This document shows positions 1-10,809 of a stretch of DNA of 64,000 bases, piece by piece (position 1 is the first letter of the stretch; every line of letters starts with the position of its first letter). The notes under the pieces are model-generated. The model was not told the origin of the DNA, made no database searches, and saw only the letters and a list, made by a program, of their open reading frames with translations. Source of the DNA: Lepidodermella squamata (taxonomy: Eukaryota; Gastrotricha). The position numbers and the translations under genes were made by a program. The stretch covers positions 62,001-126,000 of the forward strand of contig JBLDXI010000023.1 in NCBI GenBank assembly GCA_047495785.1, written 5' to 3'.

Positions 1-752
1 GTTTCTAATACAGAAAATTCACTATATATGTGATGAGTCGAGAAGGGTTCGAAATAATAAAGGTCAGGCCTCAAATAAAGGGCGGTCCCAAATGTAAGAC
101 GGGGTTTTGACTTGATTTGAAAAAAATAAAGAACAGGCCCTACAATTCGGGCAGTACGGTAGTTGTACTTTTTGATACTCGCCTTGTGAGTTAAATGGGG
201 GTTTCGGCTGTTGCGTTTTATTGCACTTCGTTCTCTACTATTATGATTGCACGACGGCCGTGTGGTAAGTGGTAATATGTAAGCGAGCAATCGGCCGCCG
301 AAAATTCAATTCTGTCATTTTGAGAACGCACCACTGTCTGAATTTGGAACTTGAAACGCAGACATTTATGTGAAAACAACTCGCCTACTCTTCAATATAT
401 CAAAGGCTGTTACGAAGCCCGAGTTCTCGTTTCACATCAGGTACAAATACTCACAAATTAAGGTGTTGAATTGCCGATCGGACTGCTCACCTAATCCGGA
501 AAACCAAACGGAAACATTACGCTGAGTGTGAAGTGGTCGGCGACTCGCTAATGGGCCTTGGAGTCAGGCGATGTCTGAGAATAAATGAATCGTGGACCTT
601 CCAATAATAAATGGCGCAGTAGAAAAAAGGATTTTCTTCATGAGGGGGAATGGCATGCGAATGCATCCCATTTCGCCCTCCCCTTCAAATCCGCCGCACC
701 TCTATATCTTCGCTCCCGATCAAGTGTTTAATAACAGACAGTCGCATCAAGT
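1..752. other. Leading non-coding stretch, 5' flank of first receptor gene
   Basis: No convincing coding exon is visible. The short open frames here have no similarity to the cluster genes and no splice context linking them to the next gene. The right end must hold the promoter and 5' UTR of the receptor that starts at 753. I see no clear TATA box. Confidence 0.4.
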
Positions 753-3737
753 ATGCTTTGTACATCTTTTTCCGTGTATGCGATAATTCTAAGCGCAGCT
801 GCGTATGCTGCGCTGCTCGGCCTCAACGAACCGATGCCGAGCGTCATCGCTTTGGCTGACACCAGCAATTCGACGCGCTCGACTGTTCGCGTGCTGACAA
901 CCATGACGTACACGGGCGTATTCCCGGGCGGGCCGCTGTGCACCGTCGCCACAGAGGCAGCTCTTGTAACTGCGCCAAATGCCGAACTGGCTGCCGGACT
1001 ACAACTTAGAATTCGAGCTCTTCGACGACCAAGTGAGTATACGTCGATATTTGTATGAAACTAAAACTAGTGTCGTGTAACCACGCAGTGCAATGATGGC
1101 TTTGGAGTCAGCGGGGTGGTGCAGCGGTTGCGGTACAACGACGTGGCAGATCACCGCCTGCCGATTTTCATGCCCTCAGAATGCGCCGCACAGGGCCAAG
1201 GTCTCGCGGCCATGGCTTTGCGACATTTCGACGTCATAGGGGTACGTTTATTCATTGGTTGGTACTAAGGCCACGCGAAAGAACATTTCAAGTTGGAAAT
1301 AAGAACCATCGAAATGGCAATAATTGAATCACTTGAACTAGATTCATCAGTTGATGCTTGAAGCATAGCTTTCTCCCGTTTTTTTCAATTGTAACGTATC
1401 CGCAACCTTCGTTTTATAAAGACTCCGTCTTTTACTGTTTCAAAGATTGCCATTTTCCCGCTATCAGTCGATGTGGCTCTCAATCGCAAGAAATTCGACC
1501 ACCTGGTGGCGTTGGGCGAGCAGCCGGACTTTTACTACGCAGCCATGGTCGATTTCGTTGTCGCCATGAACTGGACCCGCGTCGCCGCTCTCTCCGAGAT
1601 CGTACCTCTCTTCAACATTGTAATCTCTTTCATGGCTCTGACGCGCATTCTATCATGTTGTAAGATCTGTTTATTTTCAATAGCTTGATTCGTTCCTGGT
1701 GCAGCACCTGGACAAGCATCACATCCAGCTGATCTACATGGAGCAGATCAGCTTCGAGTTTGACGTGCGGTCGTTCTCGCTCGAGGAATTCCGATCGAGA
1801 GACGCGCGCATCATGGTGATCAGTGTTTTCGAGGGCGCTCTCGCCGCCTGCGTGCTGCATCGCAACGGCTTCCACGGGCGCAAGTTCGTGTTCCTATTCT
1901 TCGGCTGGGACAACATCGGCGAGCCGCCGTATATTCCGCCCGAGGCCGCTGAGTGGTGCACGCGAGACATGGTCTACGAAGTTCTCAAGTCGGTCATCCG
2001 ATTCACAGACACCACCTGGAACACTGTGCTGGGTGACGGGTTTCATGACGTAGCCGGTGGGTCGATGGCTGATCTGTACGCCGAGTTCGATCGAAGAATA
2101 GAGGCCCCGCGTACTTCAACCGGGTTCGACTATTGGCCCGAGATTTGCTACGATCGAACTATTGCTGCCGGCTTGGCGTTGAATCTAACCGAGACCGCCC
2201 TGAAATTGAGTAAGTTCATCCCCATGAAAGTAAATATGTAAATAGCGATGTGATACACACTCAGGGAACGAAACTCTCTCGGATTGGCTGACGGACACTG
2301 ACAAGTTCAAAGTCAACGGGTCGCAATTCGTATCGCTGATGCAGCAGGAACTCATGAAGTTGAAGTTCACGGGTCTGAAGGCGGACTACGAATTCGACAA
2401 AGCGACCCGGCTGCCGAAAACTGTCTTCCCAGTGAGTTTCAGGCAAGCCGTAGTCACCAGCGATTTGAATGTCACCTCGACACTCATCGCAGCAGACTCG
2501 CCTGTGATAAACAGCAACCGTTCCTTGGATTTGAAAAGAAGGGCCATGACCTGGGGCGGTGCTATACCGCGTGATTCATTGCAGGTGCACCGTGTTCTGC
2601 AGCCGTACCTACCCACGGCGACTAATGCTGCACTGAAAGGTTGTCACTTTAACTGAAGTCCATGCAAAATTTATCAAAATTGTGTACCTAATTAATCACA
2701 GCTTTCGCTGGTCTGGCAATACTGGTAATTGTAATTTTGGCCGTTTCGCTGAAATGGGGCAAGCAACTTGGTGGTGGCAGGCCAGGGCGATGTGATTACG
2801 CGATGCTTGCAGGCAACGTACTCATTCTATCGCACGTGCTTGTGCTGCCGATGCAATCAGTCAGTTCGGTCAGCATCAGCTGCTCCATTCAAGCCATGCT
2901 GTGCACTCTGGGCGCATCGCTGAATCTAGCCAGCCTCGCAACACGGCTTGAAGATGAGCTGAACAGCAACCGCTCGACCATTCGACGACTCGATGCGTTT
3001 CTCAAGTTCAAAGGCGCTTTCAGCCTCATTTGGGCGGTGTGCCAAAGTGCTCTCCTCGCTGCGTCGTTGAGCTCGGCCCCGATCAAAGCAACAGCTTCGA
3101 GATTGGCAGTCTTGCGTGAAGACGACGAATCCGCGCTGATGGCGTACCATCTCCAGTGCGAGTTCCAGCCCTTCGCGGCATCGTCACAGCTTTCCTCTGC
3201 GTTTTTCGGCCTCGCCTTGGTCACTAACGCGCTGCTGCTGATCCATAGCGTTCAACTGGCGCTGCGCCGATTGCGGAAGAGGTCAAACGCAGTCGCGGAG
3301 CAAACTACTGTGAATTCTCGTTTCAAATCACGAAATGAAATGATAAAAAAACACTTAACGGTAACAAAGCTATGAATTTTGATTTCTGTTTTTAATTACT
3401 AATGCATGCGATTTTGAAACAGGGAGATCGCGGGCGTGTCAGTTTGATGGCCAATCTAGCCCTGTGCAACTGCGGGCTCGTTGTAGCTGCCACTCTGATA
3501 GCATTCCTCGGCGTGAATGACGCGCGGCACGTCGCGGTCTGTGTGGCCGCTTCATCGCTCTGTTTCGTCGCCTTGAATTCGGCGATACTCGCCGTGAACT
3601 TATACCAGCCAGCGAATCGAGAAAAGCACGATCATGGCCATCATGGCGGTTGGAGAGCTAGATCGCCGTTCAACGGCTCGCCGGCTCATTTCGAATTCCC
3701 CGACCATACATCGACACTTCGATGTGACTCTAAGTAG
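753..3737 (+). CDS. GABA-B-like class C GPCR, type A, copy A1 (one frameshift in exon 1)
   Basis: This is a seven-exon receptor gene. My exons are 753-1032, 1089-1241, 1446-1619, 1684-2209, 2265-2639, 2702-3309 and 3423-3737. A signal peptide (about residues 1-25) is followed by a Venus-flytrap ligand domain resembling the GABA-B extracellular domain. Exon 4 carries the diagnostic run DARIMV...HRNGFHGRKFVF...GWDNIG...WCT and then EICYDRTIAAGLALNLTE. Exons 6 and 7 give seven hydrophobic helices, with a TM3-start Cys in SCSIQAMLCTLG. No cysteine-rich domain lies between the two parts. Exon lengths 153, 174 and 526 match copy A2 exactly. In exon 1, near 962-978, the reading frame shifts by one: the end of the exon matches the family (MPNWLPDY) only in another frame. 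This is either a real 2-nt deletion/1-nt insertion or an assembly error. AATAAA lies at 3839-3844. Ligand unknown. Confidence 0.8.
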
Positions 3738-3838
3738 CTTCTCTCCGTTCTCTATGTTGTTATACACACCCTAAATACACTTCTGAAAGCTCGGTACCCT
3801 CGGGCTTGCATACACTTGCATTTCGAACGGCTTATTTA

Positions 3839-3844
3839 AATAAA
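3839..3844 (+). terminator. Polyadenylation signal AATAAA of receptor A1
   Basis: A canonical AATAAA lies about 100 nt after the stop codon of the preceding receptor gene, in an AT-rich 3' flank. Confidence 0.55.
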
Positions 3845-4200
3845 GCATGATAATTAAAATTCATATATATTTAACCGATGCTTAACATGCGCCATCATTT
3901 CAACACAAAATGCGTAAACAAGTCATTTTACTGGGCTTAGTTTTATCCCAATCAGCCCCAAGCTGACCGAGCCTGATGGCCTCTGGCTGTCGCCGTGGAG
4001 CTAGCTTCGATATTACAGATATACTTGACGTCAGATGTAAGGCTAAATAGCTGCTAATTACGGCTCCCTGACGTCAAGCATTCACCGCCAGCAGAGATTG
4101 CAAATAGTTGGCACGTCATCATCATCATCATCGCTCAGCATATCATCTGTAGTGTATTCCCAGTTGTGTCCTTATCTCTTACAGATGCTCAGATGAAAAA

Positions 4201-7200
4201 ATGATGTTACCAAAGCTGCCTATTCTCGCCAGCTTCACCGCTTTATTACAATCAGCGTGCCTCTACTCAGTGCGCGCGAAATTGAATATGACAGAACCCA
4301 TGCCGGAGCTAGTCGTTTCCCCACGCGAGCAGGCTGCGAATCGAACGCTCATTAAAATAGCAGCGAGTCTGACTTACAGCGGGCTGTTCGGATCCGGGCC
4401 GATCTGCACTGTTGCAACCATTTCAGCGCTCGACAATCTGAGGAAGCAGAGCAACTGGCTGCCTGATTACCAAGTAGGTTTCGGGTTCTTCGACGATGTC
4501 GTAAGTTTGCAACGCTTCAACCATGGCTTTGTATTTTCTAATTTCTTGAAGTGTGACAACGGCCCGGCTTTCAATGGGCTGATGCAGCGAATTCGAGCAA
4601 GTGACACGGCTGAGAATCAGTTCCCACTCGTGTTGCTCAGCGAATGCATCGACCAAGCTCAAATTCTTTCTAGCATGGCCTTGCAGTACGTAGACTTCAT
4701 CGGCGTAAGTCGTATTAGTCGTCAATCGGTCAAAATCCTGGTTTTATTCTTGTTAAAATAAAGATGGCCGGCCTGCCGTTGATAATCGAGCAAGTTACCA
4801 ACAGGCACCGCTATCGAAATTTCTTCGCTTTTGGCGAACAACCGGATTTCTACTACCCGGCACTCGTGCAGTACCTGTTGGCTATGAACTGGCGAAAGGT
4901 CGGCATTTTATCCGAGACGGCGATGTATTTTACGCTGGTAAGCATGTCCACCACTTATTCTTCAGAACCTAATAGCGTGTCGAGATGAAATAGCATAGAC
5001 AATAATATCAGATCGGAAACTTACAGTTCTCCTATAGCGTACAATTGCATCAGATGTCAGAAGGGATTAGCGAACCTGCTTGCCTAATTTTCACGCTCTT
5101 TTAACGCTCGCATACACTTGCATTGAAAAATGATCGATTTTGAGGATCGATTTCACAATCTGGTTAGTGATCTTAATTCCTTTAAAAATTAGACCTTGCA
5201 GGGAATTTCGCGGGCTGTCAGAATCATTAAATTTTATTTCAGCACCAATTTCGGTTGATTTTCTACTACATTTTGAAAACAATCATTTTCAGTTTTCAGC
5301 AAAACTGCCAAAGTGGCTCAAGTTTGCGGGCGGAAGTTTTATATGCTTCAATTGTATTATAATATATTTTATTTAAATATAACTGTTGCACTCATCAGAT
5401 GGACAATTACCTGGGTAAGCACTTGGACGATCATGGTATCCAGCTGCTGTACCTTGAGAAGATCGATTTCAGCATTAGCTTGGATGGCTACACTCTAGAA
5501 GAGTTCGCATCGCGAGACCCTCGCATAATTATCGTACAGGTGTATTACGGAACCCTCGCAGCGTGCATTCTACACCGTGCAGGCTTCCACGGGCCAAAGT
5601 ACGTGTTTTTCTTCTACGGCTGGGACAACATTGGCAAGAGCCCGGAAGTGCCGCCCGAAGCTGCAGATTGGTGTACACAGGAGATGATTTTGCAAGTCGC
5701 CGCCAGTGTCATCCGATACACTGATACCAACTGGAATTTGGTGTATGGACCCAATTTCACAGACTCCACCGGGCAGTCGATGGATGGCCTGAAGAATACT
5801 CTTGAGCAGGAGATCTTTGACCCTCAGGCGACGCTAAGCTACGACTACTGGCCTGAGCTGTGCTATGACAGGGCTGTGGCAGTTGGCATAGCCCTAAATC
5901 TGACTGAGGCAGAGTTGCGCAAAAGTGAGCTATTATTCTCGAATTCCGATTTTTCATTTTCAAAGACGAAAATTTAACAGGAAACCAAACTCTGTCGGAT
6001 TGGTTTACAAATAGGGAACTTTTTCAATCCCGTGGATATGAACTCGCGAGTTTGATGCGCAGCGTAATGGCTACCATTGAATTTGTCGGTTTGAAAGCAA
6101 ATTACGCATTCGAGGAGGCAACAGGCGAGTCCAAGACGAAATTCCCGGTTACGTTCAGCCAAACCGTGGCCCAAGGCAGCACGAGCTACTACGTCCCAGT
6201 CGCTTTCGCGGTGCCAGCCGGCGGGGCGAAAAAGCGACTTGTTGCGTCGCAATTCGCGACTGCCAACTGGCGAACAATCGGCAACGTTCCGCCGGTAGAT
6301 TCGCTCAGAATTATCCGAATTTTGGAAAGGCCCGTGCCATTGCCAGCTAACGTTGTTCTCAAAGGTGAGTCTCATTTCCTGATTTGTTTCAATAAGACAG
6401 TGTACGAAGTTGAGGTTGCATACATGGGATAGGGGAGAATGGGTGTACCCCCAGCTGGAGAGGTTCGGGCAAGACTTTAATACCAAGTTAGGGAGAGAGC
6501 AATCAAGATCTCCAGTTGGCGAAATCAAAATGGAAACTCCCCAAAAAACCAAATGGGCCCGAAAATACCCCTAATTCGAGGATCATACCACACGCACCTG
6601 TGGTACCCTTTTGGGTAGCGAGTATAGGGCCAACATGCGCGAAATACCGACACGAAAACCCTATTTCGTACACTGTCTCCAGATACCTTTCTGTTTGCTA
6701 TTTGTTTCAACGATCCTTTTGTTTTTCCTAAATCATTCAGTGTTGAGTAGTTTGCTTATGATCGCTGTGTTCAGCTGCTTTATCGCGATACGATACGTAA
6801 AACTTTCAGAACTCTCCAACAGCGTCATCAGCAGCGAGCAGCGGCGAGTAAGGGCATCACGCAATAAATTGCTCGATGGATCACTTATAGCCGTGGGGAA
6901 TGCCCTTATTCTCGCGAATGTTCTCGCTATCCCGGTCGATGCGACGAACAAGATTGCCAGGAACTGCACAGTTGCCGCCGTGCTGTGCCAGCTCGGCTTC
7001 AGCCTCAGCCTGGCAGGCGTCGCCAGTCAGATGAGCCGCGAATATTGCCGCAAAGGCGCACTCCTCACCGCACTGCCCGTGAACTGGTTCAACCGAAAAT
7101 TTCACTCGCGAGCAAGCTTCACCATGTCGTGGGCGATTCTTCACGGCGTCCTGTTAGCTATTGCCTTGTTGATTTCGCCGATCAGAGTCGCCGACGTCGA

Positions 7201-7764
7201 GTTGCCACTTCGATCTCTAACGTCCGACTACAACGTCGCGATATCGCCGCACAGGTTCGACTGCGAATGGCCGCTGCTGTTCGACGCATCGCACGGGCTG
7301 GATCTGTTAGGCATCTCCATTTGCCTGCATTCACTACTAATTCTACATCTGATCCACTTGTCGCTGTCCATGCTCCGATTTCAGGCTAAAGCAGCCCAGA
7401 AGAAATTCCTTATGGCGGCTATGCGTCAACTTGTCACAGTGAGTGTAAAGCAGTTAGTTGTTGGTTATGAGAACTTGTTTACTGTTCTTACTTCTTACAG
7501 ATCACAATCATGACAAGGACATCAATTCGTCGCACTTTTGCGGCGCGAAAGTGGATGAGCAGAGGCACGTACATGCCGGCTAATTTCGTGTTCTGCGCTA
7601 GTACCGCCCTGCTCGCAGGCGTGCTCGTCGCTCTCTTAGACTCGAGCAGCATGCCGCATCTGCTGATCACGCAAGCCGTCACGTCGCTCGCCTTCGTTGC
7701 CCTCAGCCTCGGTCTGCTTTTCGCCCCAGAGATGATCTTTAATCACAGGCTCTACGGTGACTAA
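4201..7764 (+). CDS. GABA-B-like class C GPCR, type A, copy A2 (intact reference copy)
   Basis: This is the best-preserved type A gene. Exons are 4201-4500, 4552-4704, 4764-4937, 5399-5924, 5981-6364, 6741-7438 and 7501-7764, and they join without a break to about 832 residues. Intron phases are 0,0,0,1,1,0. Residues 1-28 look like a signal peptide. The Venus-flytrap domain spans roughly 30-500 and contains GPICTVAT near the N-lobe, RDPRIIIVQVYYGTLAAC, AGFHGPKYVFFFYGWDNIG and WPELCYDRAVAVGIALNLTE, all collinear with GABA-B receptors. The seven-helix domain begins near residue 513. Several Asn-X-Ser/Thr sites fit an extracellular N-terminus. The C-terminal tail is very short, without the coiled coil of GABA-B subunits. 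The start at 4201 gives a good signal peptide. The gene lies head-to-tail behind A1, which suggests tandem duplication. G-protein signalling at the plasma membrane is inferred from the family. Confidence 0.87.
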
Positions 7765-7768
7765 TAAA
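7763..7768 (+). terminator. AATAAA overlapping the stop codon of receptor A2
   Basis: The hexamer begins inside the TAA stop (7762-7764), so the 3' UTR would be very short if this signal is used. A further ATTAAA-like stretch follows near 7796. Confidence 0.45.
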
Positions 7769-8435
7769 CAAAGAGCCGGTATTAAGCGTTCTTTCATTAA
7801 ATCAACTCGTATCTAAGTCAGTCGCAAGTTCAATGGCGCTTATAACTTCGCCTCCTCCTGTTCGGCATTATTTGTCGAGAGGGAGTGACGCGCCAGCCAT
7901 GCCGCATGAGCCAAAGCGGATTCGCCTTTCAAGTAGCGCACAGACCTCAGACAATTTGACCGATATTATGATTGCCTGTAACCAATCTCACCAAGTGTCT
8001 GAGAAGCTATAGTAAGGCAGTGACAGTTTACTAATATAGTATGAAATGTGGACTTTTAGGTATTTAGCAACTTGAATCTGGTGGTCTAACAGAACACGAC
8101 ACAGCATCCTCAGTCCTCATCAGGTTTCATGCTGTTCTGACATTTGCATGAAGCAAAATAGACAATAAAAATTAAGTTCAACCTGGAAAACGTTTAGAAT
8201 ATTCGGGGGCTATTCCCTGATTAGCACTGGACACAATGGACAGTTTATTCACTGCGTATTCTTATCTGGCTTTCTTATACACGCATGAAGAACGCAGAGA
8301 AGGTATGCTATTCTAGTAGGCGTGATACGAAAATCGGCAAAAAGATAAGGAATGTTATCAATTACACCTATATATCCCACCCAGTGGTACTAATTCCTAG
8401 TGGAGTAAGTGTGTTTTCCTGTGCTTCCTCAGTCC
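7769..8435. other. Intergenic, between receptor A2 and peptidase gene
   Basis: I find no supported exon. Just before the peptidase start, 8405-8432 reads like the end of a 5' UTR intron, finishing in TTCCTCAG immediately before the ATG at 8436. This is the promoter and 5' UTR region of the peptidase gene. Confidence 0.35.
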
Positions 8436-10545
8436 ATGAATTACGCTAAAATGAACGCTTCTGTTTCGCTGTCCTCGACCGCTCGTAGCGACTTCGAAAT
8501 GGAAGTAGAATCGCCATCAGGCGATAAATGCTACTTGCGACGCGGCATCAACATGATAACTGAACAGCCAGTGCATGAACCGTCCGTCTTCAACTGGATG
8601 CACGTTCTCGTCGTTTTCCTGTGCGCTGGCCTCACGTACGGCGCTGTTCTCATCGAAGTATCAACGCTTCCTGGTGTACCCGATCCGACATCGAAATTCG
8701 GCATTCCAGCTGCAAATATCGACAATTATTTGCTTGATACTGATCAATTTGTAACAGCTCGCACGAGGAAGTCTCTGAACTCAATCACCGCCTTTGGACC
8801 TAGGCCTGCTAGGTCTGATGCGGCTGAAAATACAGTCCAGTTCTTCAATTCTTACCTAACAAATCTAGCTAAGCTGCTACCTGCAGGTAGCCCGCATCGA
8901 TTTTCTTACGCTGTTCGACCGAGATCTTCAAACAATCAGGGTATGATGAACGTGGTCGCCAAAGTTGAATCGAATGCTTTGAAATCGGACTCCTCCATCC
9001 TTGTCAGCTGCCACTATGATTCCGTTGCTAAGGTAAAGCTGTAAACAATGTAGTAAATTGGCCTAATCCGTTGTCCAATTTTTTTAGGCTCCTGGAGCAG
9101 GCGATGATGCTCTCAACTGCGCAATTATGATGGAAATGATCCGAGCCCTCCTGTCATCAAGCACCCCTGTCTCACAGCCCATCATTTTCCTATTCAATGA
9201 AGGCGAGGAGAATCGCATGCTGGGAGCCAAGGCATTTGTCCAAACAGACCCATGGCGGACGAATATCAAAACCTTCATCAATTTAGATGCGGCTGGCAGC
9301 GGTGGTCGCGAAGTTCTGTTTCAAAGCGGACCCGGAGCTGATACAAATCGAGTGATTGAGGCTTACAGCAAAGGCGTGACCTACCCATTTGCGACAGTGA
9401 TCGCGCAAGAAATCTACGCATCTGGCGTAATCCCGTCTTACACTGACTACGAAACTTACACTCAAGACGGCAAGTGGCCGGGCATCGACATCGCCTATTA
9501 CTCAAATGGTTACGTCTACCATACGCCATACGATACGCCAGACCGCATTCCAGACGGGACGATCCAGCGATGCGGGACTAACATTCTAGGAATCGCTAAA
9601 TATCTAGCGAGCGATGCCGAACTCGACAGTTATTCAAATTTGGACATTGCGTCAACGTCGGCGGACCAGAAAGTTGTGTATTTCGACATTTTCGGCCTTT
9701 CGATGGCCGTTTACGACTTTGCAACAGCTGGCTACGCTATCAACAGCCTGGGCATCATTTTCGTCTTCGCTAGAATCATCGTTCGATGTGCTGTGACGCG
9801 GCTGAGTTACTTGAAGACGTTTTCCTTAGTGCTGGTAGCTCAAATCCTAACACTTGTGATTCCTGGCGGCATTCTAGTCATGACAGGGTACTTGCTGCAA
9901 TCGGGTGGCGCGGGTAGCGGCTTTTGGTACGCCCGGCCTTGGATGCTGCTCTTCATCCATGTTTTCCCGGCTATTACACTCGGCGTTCTTATTCACGCTC
10001 TCATCTTCCGCTTCATCATCGCGAGATTCGAGGCAGACGTCCAAAATGCTCACGATGCAGCAATCGACGTTGCCATGGTGATTTGCAGCATTCTAGTGGC
10101 AGCTGCGACTGGCCTCGGCTATGCGAGCGGGTACATTTTCGCCATTTTCTGGGTCTGGTGGCCGTTGATTTTCGACTCGATGGGCGTCGCATTCCAGAAG
10201 TTGGTTCTCGCCCCGAAACCCTTCTCAAATTGGGTGCTCGCGACCGTTGCCTCGCTTCGCCACTTCATAACAACGTTCGTGCCTACGTTTTACTACTTCT
10301 ACGTCATGAGCATCCTGCTGGACACGATGGTGCCGATAGCCGGCCGGTCGGGTGAGGTCGACCCGTCCTACGAATTGATTATCGCCGGTATTGTTGCGCT
10401 GATGACGCTGTTCCCGCTCATGTTCCACTCGGCTACTGTCCACCTCGCGGCAGGGCGTGTTGTTCACTTTTTACTCCTAGCTTTGCTGCTTATTATCATT
10501 GGCGTCATCATGCTTTTCTCACTTCCCGCAGCCTCGCCCTACTAA
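8436..10545 (+). CDS. ERMP1-like M28 family membrane metallopeptidase, copy 1
   Basis: Two exons (8436-9032 and 9088-10545, intron 55 nt) give about 684 residues. A cytoplasmic N-terminus and one membrane helix (about 47-68) precede an M28 (aminopeptidase Y type) peptidase domain. Expected di-zinc residues are present: His193/Asp195 in SCHYDSVA, Asp205 in GAGDDALN, Glu239/Glu240 in FNEGEE, Asp266 in INLDAAGSGG, and His in YVYHTPYDT. The block from INLDAAGSGGREVLFQ to YHTPYDTPDRI is typical of endoplasmic reticulum metallopeptidase 1. The remaining 300 residues are strongly hydrophobic with about eight helices, so the enzyme is a multi-pass membrane protein with a lumenal catalytic domain. It is shorter than vertebrate ERMP1 (about 900 residues). 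I chose the ATG at 8436 because an acceptor-like TTCCTCAG precedes it; 8409 and 8451 are alternatives. Its paralogue lies at 61301-63381. Physiological substrate unknown. Confidence 0.87.
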
Positions 10546-10619
10546 ATACACAGTTCAACACGTTTTGTTGGCATCAGGAAACCTGTTGACACGACTACTG
10601 TATTGATACATATTATATG

Positions 10620-10625
10620 AATAAA
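10620..10625 (+). terminator. Polyadenylation signal AATAAA of peptidase copy 1
   Basis: AATAAA lies about 75 nt past the stop codon, in the short gap between this gene and the convergent receptor gene ending at 10810. Confidence 0.55.
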
Positions 10626-10809
10626 GAATCAATTATACTTATACTTGTACGGCTATCCGATTGGAGTCTGAATAGACATTTTTTCATGCGTTCGAGAGTC
10701 GTAATTTGACTATTTCATTGTAAAATAGCCCTATTTGAATCATTCTCGCTTTTCCCTTGCATGCGAAAGCGCCACGGGGATGAACCGAACAGAACGCTCT
10801 GCTGTTCTT

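Noticed and set aside
1446-1470. Acceptor CTATCAG at 1461-1467 as the start of A1 exon 3
   Set aside because: It gives the wrong frame. Using TTCAAAG ending at 1445 restores phase, the 174-nt exon length and alignment with copy A2.
9278-10467. Several open frames of 60-143 residues overlapping the peptidase gene
   Set aside because: They are alternative-frame shadows of a strongly supported M28 gene and have no similarity or splice logic of their own.
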